Below the pieces are notes generated by a model. The model was not told the DNA's origin and did not search any database. It saw only the letters and a program-made list of their open reading frames with translations. A program made the translations under genes and the position numbers. Of a DNA stretch of 64,000 nt, positions 8,676 through 18,811 are shown piece after piece (position 1 is the stretch's first letter; each line of letters opens with the position of its first letter). Origin of the DNA: Pseudoxanthomonas helianthi (GTDB lineage Bacteria; Pseudomonadota; Gammaproteobacteria; Xanthomonadales; Xanthomonadaceae); NCBI RefSeq assembly GCF_017939625.1, contig NZ_JAGKTC010000003.1, forward strand, positions 186,001 to 250,000. The letters are read 5' to 3'.

Positions 8676-9257
8676 ATGAGAGCCATCGCCAACTTGGTGT
8701 TCGTGGTGCCAATGTGCGTTTCTGTCGCGGCGCTGCAGGCCCATGACTTGGCCGCGGGCCATCCGCGAGGGTCGCGGTCGGCGAGCACTCGCCAAGGCGA
8801 TTCCCGAGTATCGCCTGCAGACTCGTTGTCGCCCGGGGAACAGTTGTTGACCGAAAAGGACTTGAGCGCGGCCCTCGCGTCCGAACGTTCTGGAAACATC
8901 GCCGCTGCGGTGGCTACTCGATTTCAGCCAGGAGGCCGGCAGAAAAATCCGATCGAAATGCCTCGTGATCGAGAGGGCAGAACTTCCGCCGCCATTATCC
9001 GATCCAGCGCAACGGACTACCTGCTCCAGGTTGGTGCATTTCGTGAAGTGGCCAAGGCCGATGCGCTGCGGGCACGCATAGGATTCCTCGGGCTCACGTC
9101 CAGGCTGGATCGTAGGGAAATTGCCGGACGCGGCTACGAACTTTACCGCGTTCGCCTCGGGCCGTTTGAGAATCGGATGGAACTGGAGCGGGCGCGCGAA
9201 ACCCTCAGGTCGGCGGGAGTCCAGTCACTCCCCGTGAGCGAGATCGCCACGCGATAG
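8676..9257 (+). CDS. Secreted SPOR-domain protein
   Basis: The product has 193 residues with a signal peptide (MRAIANLVFVVPMCVSVAALQA). The low-complexity middle carries no recognised domain. A C-terminal SPOR domain (about 110-190) contains YLLQVGAFREVAKADALRAR, GYELYRVRLGPFENRMELERA and ETLRSAGVQS. SPOR domains bind glycan strands lacking stem peptides, usually at division or growth sites, so a periplasmic cell-wall-binding role is likely. The gene sits behind the same promoter type as the two giant autotransporters, which links it to that regulon by inference. It has no FtsN-like membrane segment other than the signal sequence. Confidence 0.8.
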   Translation: MRAIANLVFVVPMCVSVAALQAHDLAAGHPRGSRSASTRQGDSRVSPADSLSPGEQLLTEKDLSAALASERSGNIAAAVATRFQPGGRQKNPIEMPRDREGRTSAAIIRSSATDYLLQVGAFREVAKADALRARIGFLGLTSRLDRREIAGRGYELYRVRLGPFENRMELERARETLRSAGVQSLPVSEIATR

Positions 9258-9303
9258 CGTGGTGGCAAATAGGGTCGTTTTCTGTCGAAGGATTGTTCGC
9301 ACT

Positions 9304-9341
9304 GGGGCGAAAGGTGCCGGGATGTCCCGGTTCTGTCGCCC
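9304..9341. other. Intergenic stem-loop without U tract
   Basis: Nested arms GGGCGA / TCGCCC (9305-9310, 9336-9341) enclose CCGGGA / TCCCGG (9317-9322, 9325-9330). It lies between the SPOR gene and the winged-helix regulator. It may slow readthrough, but no T run follows. Confidence 0.35.
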
Positions 9342-9438
9342 AGTCGCCCTGTGGCGGCAAGGCCTTCATGTATGATTGGAAAGAGGTAGGGGATCTTCGC
9401 TTGCTGTCTTTGTGGAAGTACATGGGTGGTGAGCTTTC

Positions 9439-11883
9439 ATGCGCCTGAAGTACCTGTTCGGCGAATTCGAGCTTAACCCGGCCTCGCGAGAGCTGTTGCG
9501 TAACGGAAAGCCGGTCGCACTTCGTGCGCGATCGCTGGAATGCCTGGTCTATCTGATCGAACACCGCGACCGGGCGGTGGGTCGCGACGAGCTGATTTCA
9601 GCGGTCTGGGGGCGGGTCGACGCCAGCGGCACCGTCGTGGCGCAGACGCTGTTGCGCGCGCGCAAGGCGCTGGACGACACCGGCAATCAGCAGGCGATGA
9701 TCCGCACGCTGCCACGGTTTGGCTACCGATGGGTGATGCCGGTTCAGGAAGTGGCGCTTTCATCCGAAGCGGATGGAGCAGACGGCACGAATGGCCCGAA
9801 TGGCGAGGCTGTTGCCGAGGCGGCGGCGCCTCCCGATACGGAGCCGGTCGTCCCGGCCGATGCATGGGAGGAAGTCGAAGTCGAGGCTCCGGCAAAGGAA
9901 CTAGAGAAGGAGCAGGCCGGACACGACACATCCGTCTCGTCGGACATCGGGGCAGCCGGGGCGCCGCCGTCGGCGCACAGATGGCATAGACGTTTCCCGC
10001 GAGCAGGGTGGACGATGCTGGCCATGTTGATCGTTGTAGCCGGGCTTGGCTTCTACTATCTGCGGTACGGGAACAAGGACGTATCGGTCGCGGCGAACGA
10101 CGCCGTGCTGGTCATGCCGGTCGCGGTCGTCCCGATGGATTCGGAAAACGCATGGGTCCGCTTGGGCGCCATGGACTACATGGCCGCACGGCTTCGCGGC
10201 AGCGGCATCAACGTGCTGCCCAGCGAGCAGGCCTTGCGCCTGAGTGCCGCGGTCGAAGGCGACATGCCCGCCCTCGCCCGAAAGAAACTGCTTGCGCTCA
10301 GCGGGGCGCGTTGGGTGGTCCAGCCGGAGATGGAGCGGGAGCAGGCGGGCTGGCGGGTTCGCCTTCGCCTGTTCGATGCCGGGAAAGAACAGCGGATTGA
10401 AGCCCGAGCCGGTACTGTGCTCGCCGCCGTCGCAGAAGCAGCCGATGCATGGCTGCGGCAATCCGGTGGGAACGGGGCCGGACCACCGCCGAGCCCGTTA
10501 GCCGAGCGCCTGCACCGGATCGACGCGGAGATCCTGGTGGGCCGATTGGTAGAAGCCCGCCGGTTGGTCCGGTCAGCATCGCCCGCTGAGCGTGGCGATC
10601 CGCGATTCCTTCTCCGGGAGGCGAGGCTGGAGTTTCGCGCTGCCAATCTCGACGCTTCGGGCAGGCTCTTTCGGGACGCCCTGGACCATGCACCCAAAGC
10701 TGATCCGGATACGAAGATCAGCGCGTTGATCGGGCTGGGGACTGTCGAACGCTCGCGAAACAACCTCGACGCCGCCGAACAGCGGTTCACCCAGTCGCTG
10801 GCGCTGCTGGAATCGCTGCCGCCGGATCGGGTCAATTCGAGAATGGTTGGGCTGACCTACCAGGGGCGCGGCATCATCCGTGCCCAACACGGCGACGTCG
10901 ACGCCGGTGTCAAGGACATGGGGCAAGCACGAGTTTGGCTCCAGCGCTCCGGGGACCTTATTGCTTTGGGCGTGATCGGGCACAACATCGGCAAGGCCGA
11001 GACTCTCCGGGGGGATTACCTGCAAGCCCTGCATGAGTTCGACCGCTCGATCGAAACCTTCGAACGCTTCCGGGTCAACGATTACCTGGCAACCACCTTG
11101 CAGGAAAAGGCGGATGTGCAGATGGTCCTGGCCAGGCCGGTCGACGCCTGGAACACGATCCGCCGTGCAGAAGCCCAGCTGCCGAAGCTGGAAAACGGCG
11201 ACGTCGCCGCGGGTGTCCTGGCGACGAAGGCGCGGATCCAGATAGCCCTGGGCCGGCTACGCGACGCCGGCGTCACCTTGGCGGGCCTCCGCTCGCGAGG
11301 CCTGCCGGAGACCGATCCGCGTCTCCTGGAATTGTGGTTGCGCCTGTATCTGGCGCGGGGCGAATTCGTCGAGGCCCGACGGCTTGCCGCGAGCGGGCCG
11401 CCAGCGGCCGGCGCCAGTGGCGGTCTAGTGCTGGCCGCCATCCAGGCCGCCCTGCGCGGCCGCGATGTCCCGCTGGCGAGAACCTGGCTGGCCAGCATTG
11501 CGCCGAGCGACGAACGGGAAGACGACCACGCCATCGCATTGGGACTGGCGCGCTCGCTTATCGACCGGGCTGCTGGAGAGCGTGCCGCCGCTCTCCAGCA
11601 GGCGGAAAAGGTCGCGGCCTCAGGGGGGAGTCGCGCGGCCCCTGAAATGGAAGTCCGGACCGGCGTCGTGCAGGCGATGCTGCTGCTCGATACGCGGCAG
11701 TACGCCTCCGCGTCCGCCATCATGGGCGAGCTGGAGAAGTACGCCGAGACGGATTATCGGGTGGCCTGGGTCATGTGGGCGCTGTATCGGGCCCTGGGCG
11801 ATCCGCATGCCGCGGCATCCGCGGGCGAGCGGACCAAGACCCTTGGCGGGGAACGCGACACCGCGGTCGAGCCTATCTTGTGA
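9439..11883 (+). CDS. CadC-like winged-helix transmembrane regulator with TPR domain
   Basis: The 814-residue product has an N-terminal OmpR/PhoB-type winged helix (residues 1-100: FGEFELNPASRELLRNGKPV, AVGRDELISAVWG, RTLPRFGYRW). An acidic linker follows, then one membrane helix (about 190-212, MLAMLIVVAGLGFYYL) and a long periplasmic part. That part has a TolB-like N-terminal segment and TPR-like helical repeats (about 350-800). This is the ToxR/CadC plan, with DNA binding inside and sensing outside without phosphorylation. It is flanked by the SPOR gene and the M4 protease. Either neighbour could be a target, but no operator is evident. Confidence 0.87.
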   Translation: MRLKYLFGEFELNPASRELLRNGKPVALRARSLECLVYLIEHRDRAVGRDELISAVWGRVDASGTVVAQTLLRARKALDDTGNQQAMIRTLPRFGYRWVMPVQEVALSSEADGADGTNGPNGEAVAEAAAPPDTEPVVPADAWEEVEVEAPAKELEKEQAGHDTSVSSDIGAAGAPPSAHRWHRRFPRAGWTMLAMLIVVAGLGFYYLRYGNKDVSVAANDAVLVMPVAVVPMDSENAWVRLGAMDYMAARLRGSGINVLPSEQALRLSAAVEGDMPALARKKLLALSGARWVVQPEMEREQAGWRVRLRLFDAGKEQRIEARAGTVLAAVAEAADAWLRQSGGNGAGPPPSPLAERLHRIDAEILVGRLVEARRLVRSASPAERGDPRFLLREARLEFRAANLDASGRLFRDALDHAPKADPDTKISALIGLGTVERSRNNLDAAEQRFTQSLALLESLPPDRVNSRMVGLTYQGRGIIRAQHGDVDAGVKDMGQARVWLQRSGDLIALGVIGHNIGKAETLRGDYLQALHEFDRSIETFERFRVNDYLATTLQEKADVQMVLARPVDAWNTIRRAEAQLPKLENGDVAAGVLATKARIQIALGRLRDAGVTLAGLRSRGLPETDPRLLELWLRLYLARGEFVEARRLAASGPPAAGASGGLVLAAIQAALRGRDVPLARTWLASIAPSDEREDDHAIALGLARSLIDRAAGERAAALQQAEKVAASGGSRAAPEMEVRTGVVQAMLLLDTRQYASASAIMGELEKYAETDYRVAWVMWALYRALGDPHAAASAGERTKTLGGERDTAVEPIL

Positions 11884-12207
11884 TCGCATAGGTCGATAGC
11901 TTTCAGATAAGTCGAGCTGGTCAATGTACGGGGCTGCCATGCCGCCGCGTAGTTCCCGCTTGCCCCGCGGAAACCGGCCATCGCCGAGCCAGGACGTCCC
12001 CCCGGCAGCGCTCCGAAATACCTAGGCATGACCGGGACTTGCGCGCCATGACCGAAGCATTCTCGTTCGATTTCCTTTCCATCACCTCACCCCTTAGGCC
12101 TCTTGTGGCGTACCGGACGCACAGTGGAATGTTGATTCCGTTGCCATGTTGCGAGGGGCAGCTCGCGCGTCCCGGTTACGTCTAAATCGATGCCATAGGG
12201 GTCATTC
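11884..12207. other. Intergenic region upstream of M4 protease
   Basis: These 324 bases hold no credible gene. I found no convincing -35/-10 pair or hairpin. The region must contain the protease promoter if it is not read from the regulator gene. Confidence 0.4.
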
Positions 12208-13758
12208 ATGTATCTGAATAGGAAGTTGTTGGTGTTGGCGGTGGCTGCGCTGGTCGGCGGCGATGCGATGGCCGCAGGCCGGGCGGATAGCCCGATCGTC
12301 GGTCGTGCCCTTGGCCTGGTCCGCAATCATCCGGGCATCGTCCGGACGTCGGCGGCCGATGGGTTCCTGGCTCGGGACGCGATCATCGATGCCGACGGAA
12401 CCGAGCATGTCCGCTTCGACCGTACCTACAACAAGCTGCCGGTGATCGGCGGCGACCTCGTCGTCCACTCAAGGAACGGCCAGTTCAAGTCCGCTTCCAT
12501 TACCCAACCGGCCGTCCTGAACCTTTCGACCCTACCTGCGATCAAGGCGGACGAGGCGATCGTCTCCGCCGGAACGGAGTTCGGCTCCAACTTCGCCGGT
12601 TCGCCGGATGCATTGCTGGCGGTCTATGCGCGAGGGCGCGGCGCCGCCCGGCTGGCGTGGCAGGTCCACCTGCATAACCAGAATGCGGACATGACCTACA
12701 TCGTGGACGCCCAGAACGGGAAAATCCTGGAGCGCTGGAGCAACCTGCATACCGCCGCGGCCGCAGGCACCTTCCGGACCCTGTACTCGGGAAGCGTGCC
12801 ATCGGTCACCAACTCGATAACCAGCGGCTACGAATTGCGCGACCCTTCGCGCGGGGGGCTCTTCACCATCGACGGCTCCAACAGCCGGACCGCAGGCCAG
12901 GTCTACAAGGACAGCGACAACACCTGGGGCAACTACGCCACCTCAGACCTCGCAACCACCGCGGTGGACGCGCAGTACGGCGCTTCCGTCACCTGGGACT
13001 ACTACAAGGACATCCTCGGCCGCATCGGCATCGCCAATGACGGTAGGGGGAGCTACAGCCGCGTGCACTATGGCCGGCGCTACAGCAACGCCTATTGGTC
13101 CGACGCCTGCTTCTGCATGACCTACGGCGATGGCGACGGGGTCGCCATCGGCCCGCTGGTATCACTCGACATCACCGGCCATGAGATGAGCCATGGCGTC
13201 AACTCGCATACCGCCAACCTCATCTATTCCGGAGAGTCGGGCGGCCTCAACGAGGCGAATTCCGACATTCTTGGCACCATGGTCGAGTTCCATGCCAACA
13301 ACCCGCAGGACACGCCCGACTACATGATCGGCGAGGAAACCATCCTCGCGAACGTCCCAGGCAGCGCGGACCAGCAAGCCTTGCGCTTCATGTTCAACCC
13401 ATCGGCCGATGGTCGTTCGCCGAACTGCTATGCCAGCAACCTCGGCAACCTCGACGTCCACTACTCGTCAGGGGTGGGCAACTTCTTCTTCTATCTCCTT
13501 GCGGAAGGTACCAGCGCCAAGACCTTCAGTGGCGTCAACCATGCGCCGAAGACGTGCAACGGGACGACATTCGCGGGAATCGGACGGGACAAGGCGGCGA
13601 AGATCTGGTACCGGGCCTTGAGCGTCTATTTCACTTCGAGCACCGACTATTCCGGCGCACGCGCCGCCACCATCCAGGCCGCGAAGGATCTCTACGGAAC
13701 CACTTCGGCAGAGGCTACCGCCGTCGCACAGGCGTGGTCCGCAGCCAGCGTCAACTGA
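12208..13758 (+). CDS. Secreted M4 (thermolysin-family) metalloprotease
   Basis: The 516-residue product has a signal peptide (ending DAMAAGR), an N-terminal FTP/PepSY-type propeptide (about 25-190) and a thermolysin catalytic domain. Zinc and catalytic residues are H325-E-M-S-H329 (ITGHEMSHGVNSHTANL), with the third ligand E349 in GLNEANSD. The downstream LDVHYSSGVGNFFFYLL supplies the transition-state His. A Cys pair (DACFCM) lies before the active site. Such enzymes are secreted by type II systems and self-cleave their propeptide. The autotransporter begins 79 bases after the stop with only a hairpin between, so the protease may be co-expressed with it and process it, which is inference. 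Confidence 0.93.
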   Translation: MYLNRKLLVLAVAALVGGDAMAAGRADSPIVGRALGLVRNHPGIVRTSAADGFLARDAIIDADGTEHVRFDRTYNKLPVIGGDLVVHSRNGQFKSASITQPAVLNLSTLPAIKADEAIVSAGTEFGSNFAGSPDALLAVYARGRGAARLAWQVHLHNQNADMTYIVDAQNGKILERWSNLHTAAAAGTFRTLYSGSVPSVTNSITSGYELRDPSRGGLFTIDGSNSRTAGQVYKDSDNTWGNYATSDLATTAVDAQYGASVTWDYYKDILGRIGIANDGRGSYSRVHYGRRYSNAYWSDACFCMTYGDGDGVAIGPLVSLDITGHEMSHGVNSHTANLIYSGESGGLNEANSDILGTMVEFHANNPQDTPDYMIGEETILANVPGSADQQALRFMFNPSADGRSPNCYASNLGNLDVHYSSGVGNFFFYLLAEGTSAKTFSGVNHAPKTCNGTTFAGIGRDKAAKIWYRALSVYFTSSTDYSGARAATIQAAKDLYGTTSAEATAVAQAWSAASVN

Positions 13759-13777
13759 GCCGGATTGAACCGACAGG

Positions 13778-13808
13778 ACCCGGTTGCCGCACGCATCGGT
13801 AGCCGGGT
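13778..13808 (+). terminator. Hairpin between M4 protease and autotransporter
   Basis: ACCCGGTTGCCG pairs with CGGTAGCCGGGT over 12 positions including two G-T wobbles, with loop CACGCAT. Only three T residues follow. Because the autotransporter ATG is 30 bases downstream and no promoter fits after the hairpin, it may act as a partial terminator that lowers downstream expression. Confidence 0.5.
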
Positions 13809-13837
13809 TTCCAACAACAGTTTTCCCAGGGGTAGAG

Positions 13838-16800
13838 ATGATCGGTTTCGTGCAGCACAGCGGCGCGCCCACGAGGCGCATCCACGCAATTCCCGCGGTA
13901 GCTCCCATCGCCCGAGCGGTCCGCGCCGCGCTGGCCGTTTCGGCGACGATGCTGGCCTTCTCGGCGCCGGTGATGGCCCATGCCGATGACGCATGTGGGC
14001 CGGCTGCAAGCCTGCATGCGTGCAGCTCCGCTGCCGTACACGTCGAAGGCAGTGCGATTGCTCCATACGACCTGACCCGGGTAGCGGATAGCGGACAGCC
14101 GGCAAGCGTGAATTCCGCTGTCGGAATGGGAGATGGCCCGGTTGCGTTGGTCGAAGACCAGGGTGGCGCTGCGATGGACTGGTCGATGCCGACAGGCATA
14201 CCGGCCGTCGAGTGGCTGGTGGACGACATCACCGCGGTCGGCGGCGAGTTGGGACCGCAAGCATTCGCCTCGGTCGCCCAGGCAGCTACCTTCGCGGCCG
14301 TTGATAGCACCGTCCATGCCTATGGCTTGGAAGTTGCGATCAACTACGGCGTCGTCGAATCCACCGAGTCTTTCACAGAACTGACCCAGTACGATTCCGT
14401 CAGCGCGTCTGCGATTGCCGAAGGCGGGGACGCCTTCGGCATGGGCGTGCTTGTAGAAGGCTGGGACGCAGCGACACTGCATAACTACGCCGGCATCGCA
14501 GCGCATGCCAGCAGCGACACTGCCGACGCTCAAGCCTATGCGGCCGTGGTCGATGGCGCCCACAACAGCGGCATCGGCGTCCTTATCAACGGCGGCGACC
14601 TCGTCGCCGAGGCGACGGCGGTGGGGGCCGGTGGACTGGCGTACGCCACGGGCGCTTATGCCATCGGCAACGTTGCAAGCATCTTCAACGATCTCGACAG
14701 CACCGCCATCACCACCGCCGGCGAGGGTGGCAGCGCCACCGCGCGCGCAGCGCGTGCATACGGGGCTTATACGGCGATCTATAGCTACGGCGATCTCACC
14801 GCCAGCGCCAGCGCAGACGGCGGGGAGGCGGTGGCGCGTGGTGCGGATTCGTTCGGTTACAACGGCTCCACCGTCTACAACGCGGGCAACATCCATGCCA
14901 GCGCCAGCGGCGACGTATCGTCGTCGACGGGCGTGTATTCGGTCGGCTATACCTTCAGCGCCTATACGACCAACGCCGGTGACATCCTCGCCGAGGCGCA
15001 TGGCGAGAGCGCCAGTGCATACGGTGCGTTGAACGTCGCCGCGTACCTGGGTGACGCAATCACGATCAACCAGGGCACCATCTCGGCCGTGGCCGAGGGC
15101 GGCATGGCCGTCTACGGTGAAGAGGAAGCGGTCGCGTTCGGTGTCTACAACCTCGCCGCGATCTACACGTCGTCGATCGACAACAGCGGAACGATTACAG
15201 CCACGGCACTGGCGCAGGAGGACATCAGCGGCACCGATTATTTCCTGCAGGCCAAGAGCATCGGCGCGATCGCGGTCAACTCCTTGGGTTATTGGGACGC
15301 CGACATCGTCAATTCCGGGGAAATCGGCGCCGTTTCCAAGACCAGCCAAGGCTACGCATCGGCCTGGGGTGCGGTCGTGCAGTCGAGTGGAGCGTACGGC
15401 GGGGCGGTGTCGATCGACAACACCGGTTCGATATGGAGTCACGCGCAGGCCGACCTCGGCATCGCAAATGCCATTGCCACGTATGCCGTCAATCAGATGG
15501 GCGCGGTGGGCGTGGCGAACTATGGCGACATCGAAGCCGTCGCCCATGCCGTTCGCGGAGACGTGGATCGGTATGTCACCTCGTATGCCTACGCGACTGG
15601 CGTCAAGGCAGCAGGTCTGTACGGTTTCGATGGTACCCATATCGATAACCACGGCAGCATCGTGGCCCACGCCTCTGCCGAAGCCGGCATTGCCGGGTCG
15701 ATAGGCATCGGGGCCTCGGGCGTGTACACCTCGGTCGCCAATGCGGCGGACGCCAGCGTGATCTCCATCGGCGAAGCCGAGCTGTATGGCGGCGGATTCG
15801 CGACCGGCATCGAGGCGACAGGCATATATGGTATCGACGTCGTCAACGATGGACAGATCACCGCTTATGGCCACGCCCATGGTTATGCGTACGGCCCCCA
15901 CACGTTCTACAGCGCCACCAAGGCGGCAGGCATCTATGCCGGGGCCGGGTTCCAGGGCGATGCCTCGATCGTCAACCACGGCGATATCGCTGCCATCGCC
16001 GTTTCCGAGGATGCGGTGAACCACTTCTCCGGCGGTGCGGGCGCGACGGGCGTACAGGTCTACGCGAAGTACGACGGATTGGTGGTCAACTCGGGCGACA
16101 TTACCGCCTCGGCGACCTCCAGTTTGGGTATTGTCGGTGCTTACGGCGCCATGGTGACGGGTAAATACTCCGGTAACCTGATCAACGAGGCCGGCGCGAC
16201 CATTACCGCAGAAGCCACGGTGGGCAGCCTTTACAGCGACGCATATGCCGGTCGCGCAGTCAGTTTCGGCGTGCACACGTTCAGGACCGATCACGGCAGT
16301 ATCTACAACGCCGGCACGGTGATCTCGCATGCCACGGTCACCGCAGATGGCCCGAATGCAAACCCCAGCCTGGCGACGGCATTCGGTGCCTCGGTCGGTT
16401 ACAACTCCGTCAGCCTCACTGGCGAAATAGTCAACCGGGGCGATGTCGAAGCGATGGCCAGCGCCGATTTCGGCTATGCATCGGCCTACGGCACTTTCGT
16501 GCTGGGCCAGTACGACTCCAGCACCGACAACACCGGTGCCATCCGTGCCGGTGCCATTGCTGCCAACGGTGATGCCTGGGCGGTCGGCAGCTACGGATTC
16601 TCGCTGCACCAGACGGTGACCTACAACTGCGACGACTATGGCTGCGATTGGGCGAACCCGGTGAGGGTTACCGATGGCGGCAGCACGGCGATCGACAACA
16701 GCGGCAGCATCGTCGCCACGGCGAGCGCCGACGGCGGCGTAGGCCGCAGTTACGGCGCGGTAGCACTCGGTGCGCTCACGGCAGGCGTCACCAATGCTGG

Positions 16801-18745
16801 CCACATCACCGCTGTCACCGAAGCCGATGACGCACTGGCCACCGGAGCCATTGTCAACAGTTTCTACGGCAATGCGGGGCTGGTGAACGGCGGCGACATC
16901 CTCGCCTCCGCGACCGGCGCCATTGCCAACGCAACCGGTGCGAACGTCCTGGGCGAAGAAGGCGTGCAGGTCGACAACACCGGCAAAATCGTCGCTGCCG
17001 CCTACGGCAGCGACGCCACGGCCATCGCGGTCTCGATGGAATCCCAGGGCAACAGCGTGCTGACCAATTCCGGCAGCATCGGCGCATTCGGCGATGGCAT
17101 CCGGATCGCCATCTCCTCGGGGACGGATGCGACGGCTAGCATCGACAATCGCGGCAGCCTGACCGGCGCCATCGTCACCGGCGGATTCGGCGACAGCCTG
17201 GCCAATGCCGCGGGAGCGACCTGGTTTACGGTGGGTTACTCCGATTTCGGAGGAGGGGACGACCACATCGTGAACAACGGCCTGGTGGTCATGGAAAACG
17301 CCGTGATCGAACTGGGTGCAGCTGACGGTGGCAACTCGTTCCTCAACGCCGGCACGCTGCGCGTGTCAGGCAACGGCAACGCGATCGGATCGGCGACGCT
17401 GGTCAACGACGGTATCATCAGTTTCCTGGATGGCGATACCGACGACGCGCTGGTCCTGACCGGAGCCCTTGAGGGTCACGGCACGATCAATCTCGACGTG
17501 AACGCGGCCGACCAGAGCAGCGATACCTTCCAGGTCGCCCAGGCGGACCTCGGACAGGCGCAGACGCAGACAGTCGCTGCCTTTTCATCCATGCCCCTCG
17601 CCACGGTGTCCTCGGCGCAAATGCAAACGCTGAATGTCGGCCTGATCGGCTTGCCGGGCACGGCCAGCAGCGACATCACCCTGGCCCGTGTCCCCACTGC
17701 CCAGGCCGATGGCTTCTCGCTGGGCCAGGTCCAGTACGCGCGCACCGGTTTCGTTTCCCTCGACTTCGGACTCAAGGCTTCCGCGGATCCCTTGAACGCG
17801 GCCGAGACCATCCTCGCCCTGAGCACGGACGTGACCGGCCTGAACGATGTGGGTTCGACGGCCGCCGCCGTCGCGCCGGGCGTGCAAAGCATGATCAATG
17901 CGCAGATCGGCGCTTATCGTCCGCGCATCGTGGTGCCCCGGAACGACGCGGGTCCTTCGCCTTGGTTGCGCATGTTCAGCAGCAGCGGCGATGTCGAGCT
18001 GCAGCATGACGCGAATTACGGCGCAGGCGGCAGCTTCGGCTTCCACCAGTCGAACCGCGGCTGGGAACTGGGCCTGGACGTCCGGCCGTCCGAGACGGTT
18101 TCCTTGGGCGTGCTTATCGGTAAATCCGAAGGCGATCAAGCTGTGGCTGGCGCCGGCCGGGACGACCTGGATGGCCGCACGTTCGGCCTGTACACCACTT
18201 GGTTCGGCCAGGACGGCACCTATGCCGATGTCTCGCATCGTTGGATCGGGGTGGATGCGCGCTTACGCTCGTCCTCGACGGAACACCGGACGGAGACCTC
18301 GGCGCAGGCCACCAACGTCGAAGTCGGGCATGTCCTCACCACGGCGGGCGGGCTTCGCATCGTGCCGCAGCTGCAGTACACGCGTACCCGCATCGACGAC
18401 ATGAGCGTGCTCAGTGGAGGCGCGACCGCTTTCACAAGCGAAGGCGGAACGTCGTCGCGAGGCCGCCTGGGCGTGACTTTCGAGAAAACGTTCCAGGCGC
18501 GGGGCTTTGCATGGAGTCCATATGGCTCGGCCAGCGCCGTTCGCGAGTTCGACGGGGACTTCGGCCATTCGGTTGGTGACGGCTTGCACGGCGTGGTCGG
18601 AACCAAGGGCACCAGCGCGATGATCGAGTTGGGCCTGACGGCACAGCGGAACGGCTTGTCGATCAGCGGCGGGTTCAATTGGACCGATGGCGGTTCGCTG
18701 CAGAGCGTCCACGGCGGCCAGCTGACCGTCCGCTACGGCTGGTAA
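13838..18745 (+). CDS. Autotransporter adhesin, 1635 residues (type Va)
   Basis: ATG 13838 is preceded by AGGGGTAGAG and is chosen over an upstream TTG because it begins the long signal peptide (MIGFVQHSGAPTRR...AFSAPVMAHADD). The passenger (about 50-1330) is a Gly/Ala/Ser-rich beta-solenoid built of repeats like N-x-G-x-I-x-A-x-A and A-x-G-A-Y/F-G. A C-terminal autotransporter beta-barrel (about 1355-1635) starts at SPWLRMFSSSGDVELQ and ends in the aromatic residue expected (TVRYGW). The only cysteines are two close pairs, ACGPAASLHAC and CDDYGC. It lies in a run with an M4 protease before and TIGR03032 and EF-hand genes after. It lacks the ESPR signal extension of the two giant autotransporters. 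Confidence 0.9.
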   Translation: MIGFVQHSGAPTRRIHAIPAVAPIARAVRAALAVSATMLAFSAPVMAHADDACGPAASLHACSSAAVHVEGSAIAPYDLTRVADSGQPASVNSAVGMGDGPVALVEDQGGAAMDWSMPTGIPAVEWLVDDITAVGGELGPQAFASVAQAATFAAVDSTVHAYGLEVAINYGVVESTESFTELTQYDSVSASAIAEGGDAFGMGVLVEGWDAATLHNYAGIAAHASSDTADAQAYAAVVDGAHNSGIGVLINGGDLVAEATAVGAGGLAYATGAYAIGNVASIFNDLDSTAITTAGEGGSATARAARAYGAYTAIYSYGDLTASASADGGEAVARGADSFGYNGSTVYNAGNIHASASGDVSSSTGVYSVGYTFSAYTTNAGDILAEAHGESASAYGALNVAAYLGDAITINQGTISAVAEGGMAVYGEEEAVAFGVYNLAAIYTSSIDNSGTITATALAQEDISGTDYFLQAKSIGAIAVNSLGYWDADIVNSGEIGAVSKTSQGYASAWGAVVQSSGAYGGAVSIDNTGSIWSHAQADLGIANAIATYAVNQMGAVGVANYGDIEAVAHAVRGDVDRYVTSYAYATGVKAAGLYGFDGTHIDNHGSIVAHASAEAGIAGSIGIGASGVYTSVANAADASVISIGEAELYGGGFATGIEATGIYGIDVVNDGQITAYGHAHGYAYGPHTFYSATKAAGIYAGAGFQGDASIVNHGDIAAIAVSEDAVNHFSGGAGATGVQVYAKYDGLVVNSGDITASATSSLGIVGAYGAMVTGKYSGNLINEAGATITAEATVGSLYSDAYAGRAVSFGVHTFRTDHGSIYNAGTVISHATVTADGPNANPSLATAFGASVGYNSVSLTGEIVNRGDVEAMASADFGYASAYGTFVLGQYDSSTDNTGAIRAGAIAANGDAWAVGSYGFSLHQTVTYNCDDYGCDWANPVRVTDGGSTAIDNSGSIVATASADGGVGRSYGAVALGALTAGVTNAGHITAVTEADDALATGAIVNSFYGNAGLVNGGDILASATGAIANATGANVLGEEGVQVDNTGKIVAAAYGSDATAIAVSMESQGNSVLTNSGSIGAFGDGIRIAISSGTDATASIDNRGSLTGAIVTGGFGDSLANAAGATWFTVGYSDFGGGDDHIVNNGLVVMENAVIELGAADGGNSFLNAGTLRVSGNGNAIGSATLVNDGIISFLDGDTDDALVLTGALEGHGTINLDVNAADQSSDTFQVAQADLGQAQTQTVAAFSSMPLATVSSAQMQTLNVGLIGLPGTASSDITLARVPTAQADGFSLGQVQYARTGFVSLDFGLKASADPLNAAETILALSTDVTGLNDVGSTAAAVAPGVQSMINAQIGAYRPRIVVPRNDAGPSPWLRMFSSSGDVELQHDANYGAGGSFGFHQSNRGWELGLDVRPSETVSLGVLIGKSEGDQAVAGAGRDDLDGRTFGLYTTWFGQDGTYADVSHRWIGVDARLRSSSTEHRTETSAQATNVEVGHVLTTAGGLRIVPQLQYTRTRIDDMSVLSGGATAFTSEGGTSSRGRLGVTFEKTFQARGFAWSPYGSASAVREFDGDFGHSVGDGLHGVVGTKGTSAMIELGLTAQRNGLSISGGFNWTDGGSLQSVHGGQLTVRYGW

Positions 18746-18772
18746 TGGCGCCGGAACAGGTAGTGATATTGT

Positions 18773-18791
18773 CCCGCCGGTTACCGGCGGG
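18773..18791 (+). other. Intergenic stem-loop after autotransporter
   Basis: CCCGCCGG / CCGGCGGG pair perfectly around TTA. There is no U tract, and the next gene begins 20 bases later. It probably serves transcript stability or differential expression within the operon. Confidence 0.4.
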
Positions 18792-18811
18792 CATCGAGGA
18801 GCAAGCAACAA

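Noticed and set aside
13821..13829. TTTTCCCAG before the 1635-residue autotransporter
   Set aside because: The TAGGA half and AAT end are missing, and a -10 at the conserved spacing would fall inside the coding sequence.
13751..17266. Open frame of 1171 codons on the minus strand under the autotransporter
   Set aside because: It is a shadow of the repetitive passenger with no ribosome-binding site or family motif.
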